From NCBI GenBank assembly GCA_026713305.1, contig JAPOOS010000077.1, forward strand, positions 1-45,383: 45,383 nucleotides of DNA. The letters are read 5' to 3'. This stretch comes from Paracoccaceae bacterium. Its GTDB lineage: Bacteria; Pseudomonadota; Alphaproteobacteria; Rhodobacterales; Rhodobacteraceae. Both the position numbers and the translations under genes were made by a program. The notes below the pieces were generated by a model. That model saw only the letters and a list, made by a program, of their open reading frames with translations, ran no database searches and was not told where the DNA came from. Shown here one piece after another: positions 1 through 7,686 of the stretch. Each line of letters starts with the position of its first letter. The first letter of the stretch is position 1.

Positions 1-544
1 CAATGCCAGCCACTCGCTTGGCTGTTTCACTCTGGACGAGAGCGCCGATCTCATTGCCGGCTGGGGCCGTCACTTCGGGCTGCCGGAAGGCGTTTGGCAG
101 GACGAGATGCGGTCGCTCGCCGCCGAGATGGACCACTGGCCGGTGCATGTGCAGAATGCGCTGATCGCCTTCGCCGAACAGGTGGTTGCGTACGACAGCG
201 TGGAGGATGTGGACTTCGCAGCCGTGCGCGAGCGCAGCGGCGAATTGCAGATCAACTACTATCACAGCCGCAGGAGCCCGGAAATGGAGCGCTCAAGTTT
301 CCTCGTAAGCGCCGTGATGAGCGAGCTTCGACCCGGCGACGACTCAGGTGCGATCATTGCACGGATAGAAATGCTGGCAGACTCAAAGCCGGACAGGAGA
401 TGACGGCTGCCCAAGGGAATGGATGCCGATGGCTTCTTCGAGCACCTGGTGCACCGAGGGGCTTTGCAGAAGCTGCCCGACGGCAGCGTGCACTGTCCGA
501 TTCCGAGTTTTCGCAGGTACATGATCGGTCTTGGCAAGCGGTAG
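1..544 (+). pseudogene. C-terminal end of an AAA-type ATPase, interrupted by an in-frame TGA
   Basis: The reading frame enters from the left edge (frame starting at base 2) and runs open to a TGA at 401-403. The same frame then stays open to a TAG at 542-544. The part before the TGA has the helical look of the lid region of AAA/STAND-like ATPases, with a W-P-x-H-V-Q stretch near 139-156. The part after the TGA reads as a typical end of such proteins: a short winged-helix-like segment with LVHRGALQKL and the closing motif CPIPSFRRYM. Because sequence on both sides of the stop looks like one family, I read the TGA as a nonsense change (for example CGA to TGA) rather than a natural end. The Walker motifs lie outside the window, so the family call is by resemblance only. 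The protein would end at 403 if not read through. Confidence 0.5.
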
Positions 545-1486
545 GGGTGCGGAACTGGCCTTCGTTCAATGGAGCGTTTCATCCACTTCCGCGCTTGCAC
601 CAGATCGGGCTGCAACTGCCAGCGGCTTGCAGCGATGGTTCTGGTACGCCCACGACCGACGAAGCGGTTGCGTCAACAGCTCCCATGAGGCGCTGAACCG
701 GCCTGAAATCAACGGCGCCTGGAGAGCAATGATCGACTGCCGGCCAGCCATGCTTCAACGCATTCCCGGAATGTTGGCTTCCAGGGGACAAAGCGCGTCC
801 TGCTGGATGAAACACACCCGACGCGCGAAAAGAGGACATTGGACCATGTTGAACGAATCAAGATCTCGGCAGGCCAACTCCGTTCTGCGAGGAAACCGGA
901 CCGCGCCATAGACACCTGGGCAAAGCGGTGCGAACCCGAATTCATGCAGCAACTGACCGGCCTTCCTGCAGGGTCAGACAAATGGCATGCATGGCTTCCG
1001 CTCTCCCGAACATCGACAACTTCATGATTCAGCACGAAGTGCGCAGCCGCTCAATTCCATTATGACGAGGCTGAACTGTGCAGGCTCCCGAAACGGCTCA
1101 CGTACTGCCCTCAACTCGATGCGGCTTCCGACGACGGCAATCCTTGAGAATTGCCGGGCCCACCACAGCGCCGCCGCGCACGACCTGCGGCATTGCGGAC
1201 CATTTGCGGCCTCAACTATCCAGGTGGGGGTTCACTTTCCTGAGTCCTGCTACGAATGGGCATTGAGACATGCGCCGAAACAAGGCGGAACTTCATCGCC
1301 AAGCTGCATGGGCTGTGTTTGCCAACTTGACGCCGACTCCGCGCCAGCGTCGGTCCGGGTTGGATCGAACGCTCGGCCTTTGGCCCTGGCTTTGACGAAT
1401 CAGGGCCTGTACGGAACAGTGGGATCTCGCTTCCGTGTGCTGCTCAACCCAATGCGCGCGCTTGCTCGCCAGCGGAAAGGACCCGC
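545..1486. other. Intergenic stretch without a recognisable gene
   Basis: About 940 bases separate the broken ATPase from the RNA ligase stop codon. Open frames exist on both strands, but their translations are rich in Arg, Ser, Pro and Cys, show no motif, lack convincing ribosome binding sites and overlap each other. I see no RNA gene, tandem repeat or insertion sequence here. It is probably decayed sequence. Confidence 0.5.
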
Positions 1487-2176
1487 TCACTTGTTGAAAC
1501 TGAGTGCCAGTCGATTTGGCTTGATCGCCGACTTGGACCAGTGGTCAACTACCGACTGCATGAATTCCGGGCAAACAATCTTGGCCCTTTGAACCAACAG
1601 TCCTCCGCTGTCCGACCTTAGATAGAGTCCTTCGGCTGGCCGGTTCGTATAGGTGGAACCCCTCAGATGATCGATGATCGTCGTCAGGCTGTACCTTCCA
1701 CGAGCAATGACGGGCACCTGCACAATGCCCAGCTTGCTGCAAAACGCATCACGACCGGCAACCGACAGGAAGCGCTCCAACTGCCTGTCGTAGACATCGA
1801 ACCCAAGGAACCAGTCCGGCAGTCGGCTATAGGACACAGAGTGCCGGGCGTAGCACCACTCGCCGAACAGTATGTACCGGTCGATCAGCGCATCGAACAA
1901 TGCATCCTCTCGAGGGATGAGCCAATCGTACAGCGTCCGCCATTGTCCCGAATATGGGTGCCTCAGGTATTCGCCTCTGTTCTGAGCCTGCAGGTTCCCA
2001 TTCGAATCAAAGGAAATTCCCAGATTGGCGCCGTCCACCTTTTCCTCGAGCGTGATTTCCCGGTCAAGAAAGGCGAGGCGTTTGCTTGCCGTCAGGACCT
2101 TGTCCTCCCGGACGGTTGCTCCGGGGAGAACCACCAGGTGAGGCGTGGAGGGAAACTTGACGAAGCCGTCCTTCAC
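1487..2176 (-). CDS. ATP-dependent RNA ligase, Rnl2-like
   Basis: This is a nucleotidyltransferase of the RNA ligase family (229 aa) that would seal 3'-OH/5'-phosphate breaks in RNA through a lysyl-AMP intermediate. The family opening FPSTPHL is at residues 8-14. The nucleotidyltransferase motifs come in order: motif I EKVDGAN with adenylated Lys46, motif Ia NRGEYL near 66-71, motif III FGEWCYARHSV near 104-114, motif IIIa FLGFDVYD near 123-130, motif IV AEGLYLR near 181-187, and motif V QRAKIV near 196-201. There is no kinase, phosphatase or OB domain. I chose the GTG at 2176-2174 because it overlaps the stop of the upstream PIN gene (GTGA) and puts the family's usual N-terminus at the start; a longer frame reaches 2230. 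It is the last gene of a three-gene operon with a PIN nuclease and a DUF3696 ATPase. The ligase fold is certain by motif; the RNA substrate is inferred. Confidence 0.85.
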   Translation of the reverse strand: MKDGFVKFPSTPHLVVLPGATVREDKVLTASKRLAFLDREITLEEKVDGANLGISFDSNGNLQAQNRGEYLRHPYSGQWRTLYDWLIPREDALFDALIDRYILFGEWCYARHSVSYSRLPDWFLGFDVYDRQLERFLSVAGRDAFCSKLGIVQVPVIARGRYSLTTIIDHLRGSTYTNRPAEGLYLRSDSGGLLVQRAKIVCPEFMQSVVDHWSKSAIKPNRLALSFNK

Positions 2177-2700
2177 TTGCCCATCTTGCTGGCGTACTTG
2201 GCTTCGACATACTCGGCACAAAGAAAGCAAACCTCTATGTCGACATCAGCCAGCGCCTCCTTCCATCCCCACCACTTGCTGTCGGTGGCCTGCAGAATGG
2301 GCGGCTTCTCTTCATGGGTGTTGGCCACCGCAACAAATTTGCGGTCGGAAATGTCGAAGTCTTCCAAATCGCGGTGCGACGGAAACTCAACGAACGTATC
2401 GTCCTTTGGATTGATTGGCACTCTTTGCGACTCATCCAGCATCCATCGATAGTCATGAACCCACTTGAAGAAACGATCGCCGATGCTTGGTCCCCAAGAA
2501 TTGAGCTTGTGGCTGTATTCACCATAGATCTCGTTGCCCGCGTCCAGAATCAAGCCTTGAGTATCAATGACGTGCTCGATCGCCTCTACGCATGCCAGTA
2601 TGCAGCAAGGCGGAAAATCGGCATTTGGGTCCGGTTTCATCGCATAGTTTGCCACAATGGGCACATTCGTGTCGACCAGGCACTTGGGCGGCAAGTTCAC
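2173..2700 (-). CDS. PIN-like RNase
   Basis: This 175-aa protein has the acidic layout of a PIN-domain nuclease. It opens with the strand CLVDTNVP (Asp10), has Glu39 or Glu42 in the second helix (ACVEAIEHVID), Asp116/Asp119 in FDISDRKFVAVA, and Asp140 in QATDSKWW. PIN nucleases cut RNA with bound metal and leave 3'-OH and 5'-phosphate ends. It is longer than the usual 130-aa toxin of VapBC pairs, and there is no small antitoxin next to it, so it is not a standard VapC. The GTG start at 2700-2698 overlaps the ATPase stop (GTGA), and its own stop overlaps the ligase GTG in the same way, so all three products are probably translationally coupled. The nuclease fold is inferred from motif spacing; catalytic activity and target are not known. 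Confidence 0.72.
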   Translation of the reverse strand: MNLPPKCLVDTNVPIVANYAMKPDPNADFPPCCILACVEAIEHVIDTQGLILDAGNEIYGEYSHKLNSWGPSIGDRFFKWVHDYRWMLDESQRVPINPKDDTFVEFPSHRDLEDFDISDRKFVAVANTHEEKPPILQATDSKWWGWKEALADVDIEVCFLCAEYVEAKYASKMGK

Positions 2701-4097
2701 GCTCCCGACTCCGCATTGGTCTCGCGCTGCATCCGCTTCTTCATGGCCGCCTTGGCCTGATTCAAGATGTCGCCCATCTCGTCACCGAAGAAATCTTTGG
2801 GCCAGTTCTTGATGTTCCCAAATTCGTCCAATTGCAGCGCTTCAAGCTTGGAGGTCGATCCCGAGACGTTGGCGAAGTAGGCGGCCACCTTCTCCGTAGG
2901 CACCCGGTCCTCGGCGATGCGGCGCTGCAGTCGCCGCAGAAAATGTTCCGAATGGGTTTCGATGATCAACTGAATGCCTCTGTCCTTTCCTCCCATTCTG
3001 GAATTGATGACATCGATCATGACGTCGGCCAGAGCAGATTGTGCACTCGGATGAAGATGAATTTCAGGTTGCTCCATGAAGATTATTGAACCTGAAGGTG
3101 CATAGAAACACTGTACCAGCACCGGCAGTACCTGCGATATCCCGAATCCGACGTCAGGGATGTCAGCCCATTTGTTGGAGCCTCTGGTGCGGACCCTGAC
3201 TTCGAACTCCTGTCGATGTTCGGATATTTGAGTGATCTTGAACTCGTCGATCAAGCCCATTTGCATGAGCTTCCGCGCGATGATCTCTTCGAACGGCCTT
3301 TTCACCATGTTGAATCCAAGATTGATTCGGCGGTCTCTTGCGCTAAGCATTGCCGCGACGGTGTTCTCTCCTGCGTATCCGACGCTGTCTGGTTCGAAAC
3401 CGCCCCAGGAATACAGTCTCTCCGCACGTGTCCGCAATGGTCCGAGATAGGAAATCTTGTGGAACAGCTTCTCATGCCACAGATTCAGGAAATGCACGAA
3501 ATCGGCATTCTCATAGTAGGCAAAGATCTCATCGGGAAACCCATAGAACCGGACTGGCGCTCCGACAGACTTGGTGCGACCATGGTAGCGCGTCAGCGGG
3601 TAAAGCTCCGTTTCCACCTCATAAGTGGACTTGGAGCTTGAATCGCGCATCATCCTGATGGCAAGCGAGTCCTCACCTTGGTCAACAAACCGGTACTGCA
3701 GGCGATCCACGATCAGCGAATGCCGCTTTGGATTCAATCCCGCCTGAGCGGCAAAGGCGAGAGTGTCGCCGCAAAACTCCTGTTCCGACAGCGGGTCCAC
3801 AATCTTCAACCTGTTTGGCAGTGACCAGCGATACTCGAAGGCCACCATCCGGTCCGGTTTGTTGCCAAAGACCATGTCGCGATAGGAACCAAGCCGAAAG
3901 GGAGAGTTCACGGTTCCCGGATGGAAAACCGCCTTTCTGTCCGATGATTCTATCGTTTGCTTCAGCATCAGGAGAAAATGGCCGATGCTTGACTTGCCGG
4001 AGCTGTTGGCGCCGAAAAACAACGTGATTGGAGCCATGCGAATGACGCCGGTATCCTGCCAGCCCTTGAAGTTCTGAATTCGCAGTTGGTCTAGCAC
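2697..4097 (-). CDS. DUF3696-type AAA ATPase
   Basis: This is an SMC/ABC-like ATPase of about 466 aa. The N-terminal strand LDQLRIQNFKGW is typical of this group. Walker A is FFGANSSGKSS with Lys35. A signature-like DVGFGISQVLPVL lies near 315-327, Walker B IIFMEQPEIHLHP near 338-350, and an H-loop IIETHSEHF with His382. The tail EFGNIKNWPKDFFGDEM near 425-441 matches the DUF3696 C-terminal domain. I prefer the GTG at 4097-4095, which follows a GAGAGG sequence at good spacing and gives the usual start; an ATG at 4121 and a long open frame to 4424 are alternatives with weaker signals. As first gene of the operon it probably senses or gates the PIN nuclease and ligase encoded behind it. Related ATPases often sit in phage-defence loci, but no function is proven for this arrangement. 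Confidence 0.85.
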   Translation of the reverse strand: MLDQLRIQNFKGWQDTGVIRMAPITLFFGANSSGKSSIGHFLLMLKQTIESSDRKAVFHPGTVNSPFRLGSYRDMVFGNKPDRMVAFEYRWSLPNRLKIVDPLSEQEFCGDTLAFAAQAGLNPKRHSLIVDRLQYRFVDQGEDSLAIRMMRDSSSKSTYEVETELYPLTRYHGRTKSVGAPVRFYGFPDEIFAYYENADFVHFLNLWHEKLFHKISYLGPLRTRAERLYSWGGFEPDSVGYAGENTVAAMLSARDRRINLGFNMVKRPFEEIIARKLMQMGLIDEFKITQISEHRQEFEVRVRTRGSNKWADIPDVGFGISQVLPVLVQCFYAPSGSIIFMEQPEIHLHPSAQSALADVMIDVINSRMGGKDRGIQLIIETHSEHFLRRLQRRIAEDRVPTEKVAAYFANVSGSTSKLEALQLDEFGNIKNWPKDFFGDEMGDILNQAKAAMKKRMQRETNAESGA

Positions 4098-4833
4098 AGC
4101 AAGTGTCCTCTCAATGAACATGATGGGAAAGTCGAAATCGAAGGGATTTCTTTCGTGAACGGTCTGCAGGACACGGCATTCCATTGAATGTTGGTCTTCA
4201 AGGCAATGGAGACAGTCGTTCCCTGGTTCAGAGCCACTCGCCAACTGCATAAGCGTTTGGACGGCTGCTCGCAAACCGATCCGACCGTTGCCACCGTCCA
4301 CGTGCGGTCCACAGATTGCCAGCGGCGTGTTCGAGGGCATGCCGCCTTTCGAGAATCTGCAAATGCCGAGGTCAACAATGGCTTGCAAGGCAATTGGGGT
4401 GAACCGAACGCCGCACTCGCCCAACGACGCAGGAGCGCTGTCGCGGGCTCAAAGCTGTTCATGCAGGTTGCCCGCCTTTGTCCGGTCCAGTCGGAGCCGG
4501 CGAAGGTCCAATTGGTCACCATGTCCTTGCAGGTTCCGCCAGCAGCGCATTCTGTTCTCTTCCAATCCATTCAAACACCTTGCGCCACACGTCGGAATGC
4601 AGCCTGTCGGCTCTCCCATCACGGCGCCGTCGATCAAGTTGGCTGCCACCTTGAGACTTCGGCGCAATGGGCGCCCACTTTGCCTGCTCCAATGTTCCAT
4701 GTCAGAATCGGACTTCAATGCCGGCAGGGTCCATCCCACAATGCGGGTCCTGCCTTGAGAGCTGGTGCGAACTGAGGCGCTCAATGACGCCATACCATTG
4801 CGAATGCAAGTCACGGCTGTGGACAAGGGCCTG
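4098..4833. other. Intergenic stretch without a recognisable gene
   Basis: This 736-base stretch lies between the GTG of the DUF3696 ATPase and the stop of eda, with both genes on the minus strand. It must contain the promoter of the ATPase-PIN-ligase operon, but I could not single out a convincing -35/-10 pair. Several overlapping open frames on both strands have no motif and look like chance frames in GC-rich DNA. No repeat or RNA gene was seen. Confidence 0.45.
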
Positions 4834-5487
4834 TCAACATCGCAATTCAGCGCATCTCATTGCAACTTTCCGGGCAGCATCCTCGACTTCCGCCCAACGA
4901 CGCTCCTGCATCACCCTGTCGCCGACCAGCCACGACCCGCCGACAGCGGCCACATTGTCGAGAAGCAGGTACTGTTCAAAGGTGGCGGCATGGATGCCGC
5001 CGGTTGGACAGAACAGGACACGCGGAAAGGGACCGGCCAATGCCCGCAGAGCGGCCGCCCCGCCGATGGCTGCAGCAGGGAAGAATTTCAGAAACCGATA
5101 GCCGTGTTCAGTCAGCCGCATGACTTCCGACGCTGTGGCGGCGCCGGGCAGCAGAGGCATTCCCGACTGGGTTGACGCTTCCAGCAGGGCGGTCGTCGCG
5201 CCGGGCGACACGGCGAAGCGAGCTCCGCACGCCTTGGCGTCGTGCAGCTGCTGCGACGACAGCACACTCCCTGCGGCGACCTCGCAGCCGGGAAGCGAAG
5301 AAAGAGCCGAAATCGCATCCAAGGCGAATTCGGTGCGCAACAGAACCTCTATGATGGGAAGCCCGGCATCAACCAGCGCCTGTCCCAACTGTTCAATCCC
5401 CTCCAGCCCATTGACGGTTAGCGTCGTGATGACAGGAGCGTTTGAGCACTTGCGGAGTATCCAGGAACTTGCCTGTTCTGGTGTCAC
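4834..5487 (-). CDS. eda: 2-dehydro-3-deoxy-6-phosphogluconate aldolase
   Basis: This 217-aa class I aldolase splits 2-keto-3-deoxy-6-phosphogluconate into pyruvate and glyceraldehyde 3-phosphate, the last step of the Entner-Doudoroff pathway. Visible hallmarks are the base Glu47 in IIEVLLRTE, the phosphate and loop motif GAGSVL-like AAGSVLSSQQL near 71-81, the Schiff-base Lys134 in FLKFFPA, and FCPTGGI near 159-165. The length fits the family (about 210-215 aa). Translation starts at a GTG (5487-5485), nine bases after the edd stop, so the two genes form one operon read from the minus strand. The enzyme acts in the cytoplasm. Nothing in the gene looks damaged. Confidence 0.96.
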   Translation of the reverse strand: MTPEQASSWILRKCSNAPVITTLTVNGLEGIEQLGQALVDAGLPIIEVLLRTEFALDAISALSSLPGCEVAAGSVLSSQQLHDAKACGARFAVSPGATTALLEASTQSGMPLLPGAATASEVMRLTEHGYRFLKFFPAAAIGGAAALRALAGPFPRVLFCPTGGIHAATFEQYLLLDNVAAVGGSWLVGDRVMQERRWAEVEDAARKVAMRCAELRC

Positions 5488-5496
5488 TTTCCGTAC

Positions 5497-7305
5497 CTAT
5501 GCAATTGCAGAAGCGCCGGAACTCGCCGACCCAACGTTGCTTCGGAAGTTCTCGAACAAATCCCGCCAAGGGAGATCGTGCGCTGGAAGAGGGGGCTTTG
5601 CATCGGCCCGCAACGCTGCGCCTGGCGATGTCACGTCAATTGTCCCGGCATCGCAATCGAGCCGAAGGATGTCGCCGTCCGCAAGCTTGGCGAGAAGTCC
5701 GCTCTCGGCAGCTTCCGGCGACACGTGGATTGCCGCCGGCACCTTGCCTGATGCCCCTGACATGCGCCCGTCGGTCACAAGGGCAACCTTGATGCCCCTG
5801 TCAAGCAGCGAGGAAAGCAATGGGGTCAGCGAATGCAGTTCCGGCATGCCGTTGAACTTGGGCCCCTGAAACCGCACAACGACAACGCAGTCCGAGCGAA
5901 ACTCGCCTGCGGCAAACGCTTCCTTGACGGCATTCTGGTCGGAAAACACACGCGCCGGCGCCTCGATCTTGCCGTGTTCCGGCTTGACGGCGGAAACCTT
6001 GATCAGGGCTCGGCCGAGATTGCCCTCCAACAGCCGAATGCCTCCATTTGCCGCAAAGGGCCTGTCGGCGGCGCGGACAATGGATTCGTTGAGGGAATCC
6101 CTGGCCGATGCCTCCCAATGAACGGCGCCATCCACAAGCCGCGGTTCCGTGGCATACTTTGCAAGCCCTCGCCCGTGCACCGTTTCGACGTCCTCGTGGA
6201 GCAAACCTTCCGACAGCAGCTCGGCAAAAACAAATCCGAGGCCGCCCGCGGCATGGAATTGATTCACGTCCGCCAGACCGTTTGGATAGACACGCGCCAG
6301 CAGCGGCACAACACCCGACAGATCGCTGAAATCCTCCAGCTCGATGCAGATGCCGGCCGCTCGGGCCATGGCGGTCATGTGAATGACCAGATTGGTGGAC
6401 CCGCCCGTGGCCATCAGCCCGACCATGCCGTTCACGAAGGCCCTTTCGCTCAACAACCTGCCAATCGGACGATATCGATTGCCAAGCGCCGTCAAGGACA
6501 GAACGCGCCTGACACCGACTGCGGTCAACTCACGGCGCAGCGGCGTGCCGGGATTGACGAAGGAAGTTCCGGGGAGATGCAGACCCATGAATTCCATCAG
6601 CATCTGGTTGGAATTCGCGGTGCCGTAGAAGGTGCATGTGCCGGGACCATGATAGGCCGCCATTTCAGCCTTCATCAGCTCGTCGCGGCCAATCTTGCCG
6701 GCAGCGAAGTCCTGTCGCTTGCGGGCCTTTTCGTCGTTCGTCATGCCCGACGTCATTGGGCCCGCCGGCAGAAATATGCCGGGCAGATGCCCAAACTTGG
6801 CCGCGGCGATGACCAATCCGGGAACAATCTTGTCGCAGACGCCCAGATAGGCAACGGCATCGTAGGTGTTGTGCGAAAGCGCGACGGCCGCCGCCAGGGC
6901 GATGACGTCTCTGGAAAACAGCGAAAGCTCCATGCCCGGCTGCCCCTGGGTTACACCGTCGCACATGGCGGGAACGCCGCCGGCAACCTGCGCCGTTGCA
7001 CCGAAGCCGCTGGCGGCTTCCCTTATCAGCTGGGGATAGTCTTCATATGGCTGGTGTGCGGAAAGCATGTCGTTGTAGGCCGTCACAATGCCCAGATTTG
7101 GCGCCGCTCCCTCCGCAAGCCGGAGTTTGGAGCTGCCGGAAGCGGCATAGGCATGCGCCTGATTGCCGCAAGCGAGGTGTGCCCTTGCCGGACGGGTTTC
7201 CGCCATCCGCTCAATGGAGTCGAGGTAGCGAGCGCGCGCCGGGAGACTGCGCCGGACAATGCGCGATGTCACAGCCGCGACGGTTTCGTTGAGCGGTGAA
7301 CTCAT
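5497..7305 (-). CDS. edd: Phosphogluconate dehydratase
   Basis: This 602-aa member of the IlvD/Edd family dehydrates 6-phosphogluconate to 2-keto-3-deoxy-6-phosphogluconate, the committed step of the Entner-Doudoroff route. Family motifs are AYNDMLSAH near 76-84, MCDGVTQGQPGMELS near 114-128, GVCDKIVPG near 155-163, CTFYGTANSNQM near 224-235, and DGRMSGASGKVPAAIHVSPEA toward the C-terminus. Cys157 and Cys224 are the expected Fe-S cluster ligands. Length matches the family (about 600 aa). The ATG at 7305 is the only sensible start. It is the first gene of edd-eda. The divergent neighbour is a ClC-type channel gene 381 bases away, and the shared region probably carries both promoters. Confidence 0.97.
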   Translation of the reverse strand: MSSPLNETVAAVTSRIVRRSLPARARYLDSIERMAETRPARAHLACGNQAHAYAASGSSKLRLAEGAAPNLGIVTAYNDMLSAHQPYEDYPQLIREAASGFGATAQVAGGVPAMCDGVTQGQPGMELSLFSRDVIALAAAVALSHNTYDAVAYLGVCDKIVPGLVIAAAKFGHLPGIFLPAGPMTSGMTNDEKARKRQDFAAGKIGRDELMKAEMAAYHGPGTCTFYGTANSNQMLMEFMGLHLPGTSFVNPGTPLRRELTAVGVRRVLSLTALGNRYRPIGRLLSERAFVNGMVGLMATGGSTNLVIHMTAMARAAGICIELEDFSDLSGVVPLLARVYPNGLADVNQFHAAGGLGFVFAELLSEGLLHEDVETVHGRGLAKYATEPRLVDGAVHWEASARDSLNESIVRAADRPFAANGGIRLLEGNLGRALIKVSAVKPEHGKIEAPARVFSDQNAVKEAFAAGEFRSDCVVVVRFQGPKFNGMPELHSLTPLLSSLLDRGIKVALVTDGRMSGASGKVPAAIHVSPEAAESGLLAKLADGDILRLDCDAGTIDVTSPGAALRADAKPPLPAHDLPWRDLFENFRSNVGSASSGASAIA

Positions 7306-7686
7306 GGGTTAGACTCTGAATTGGCCATTTGAATTCCGGAATCTCCTGTTTTCAAGCCAATGAGGAAGCTGTTGCGGCGACTCCCGCCACGCTTCGTGAA
7401 GTTGCAGGACGCTGGAAACTCCGAATTCGCATGTGAATGTGAAGATTTCGAGACACGACTTGCAGAAAAGTTGGAGCACAAGTTTATTTCCGTCCCTCAA
7501 TCGAATAAAGCTGCAGACGGTTGGGTCGCAGCCGACCCAAACTCGCCGATCGGTCGGCTCCGCGTCGGCCGACATGTCCTTCCGCGTTGCAGATTTCGCT
7601 GCCATCGCGGAATGCGAGAATTCGAAAGCCAGCGCCGCAAATTCGGCGCTGTCGTCACCAATCGCGCAGTTGAGGCGAAACGGGAT
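7306..7686. promoter_or_regulatory. Divergent intergenic region between edd and the ClC gene, with a perfect inverted repeat
   Basis: The 381-base gap lies between the edd start (leftward) and the ClC start (rightward), so both promoters should be inside it. The ClC frame stays open back to 7360, but the translation there is Arg-rich and unlike a ClC N-terminus, so I treat it as non-coding. At 7631-7650 there is a perfect 7-bp inverted repeat, AGCGCCG and CGGCGCT, with a 6-base spacer, 36 bases before the ClC ATG. It could be an operator or a leader hairpin. No clear sigma-70 boxes were identified. Confidence 0.35.

Noticed and set aside
401-403. TGA read as selenocysteine or programmed readthrough
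   Set aside because: No SECIS-like structure, no selenium genes and no conserved Cys/Sec context; a nonsense change is simpler.
5833-7299. 488-codon open frame opposite edd
   Set aside because: It is an antisense shadow; edd motifs are complete on the other strand.
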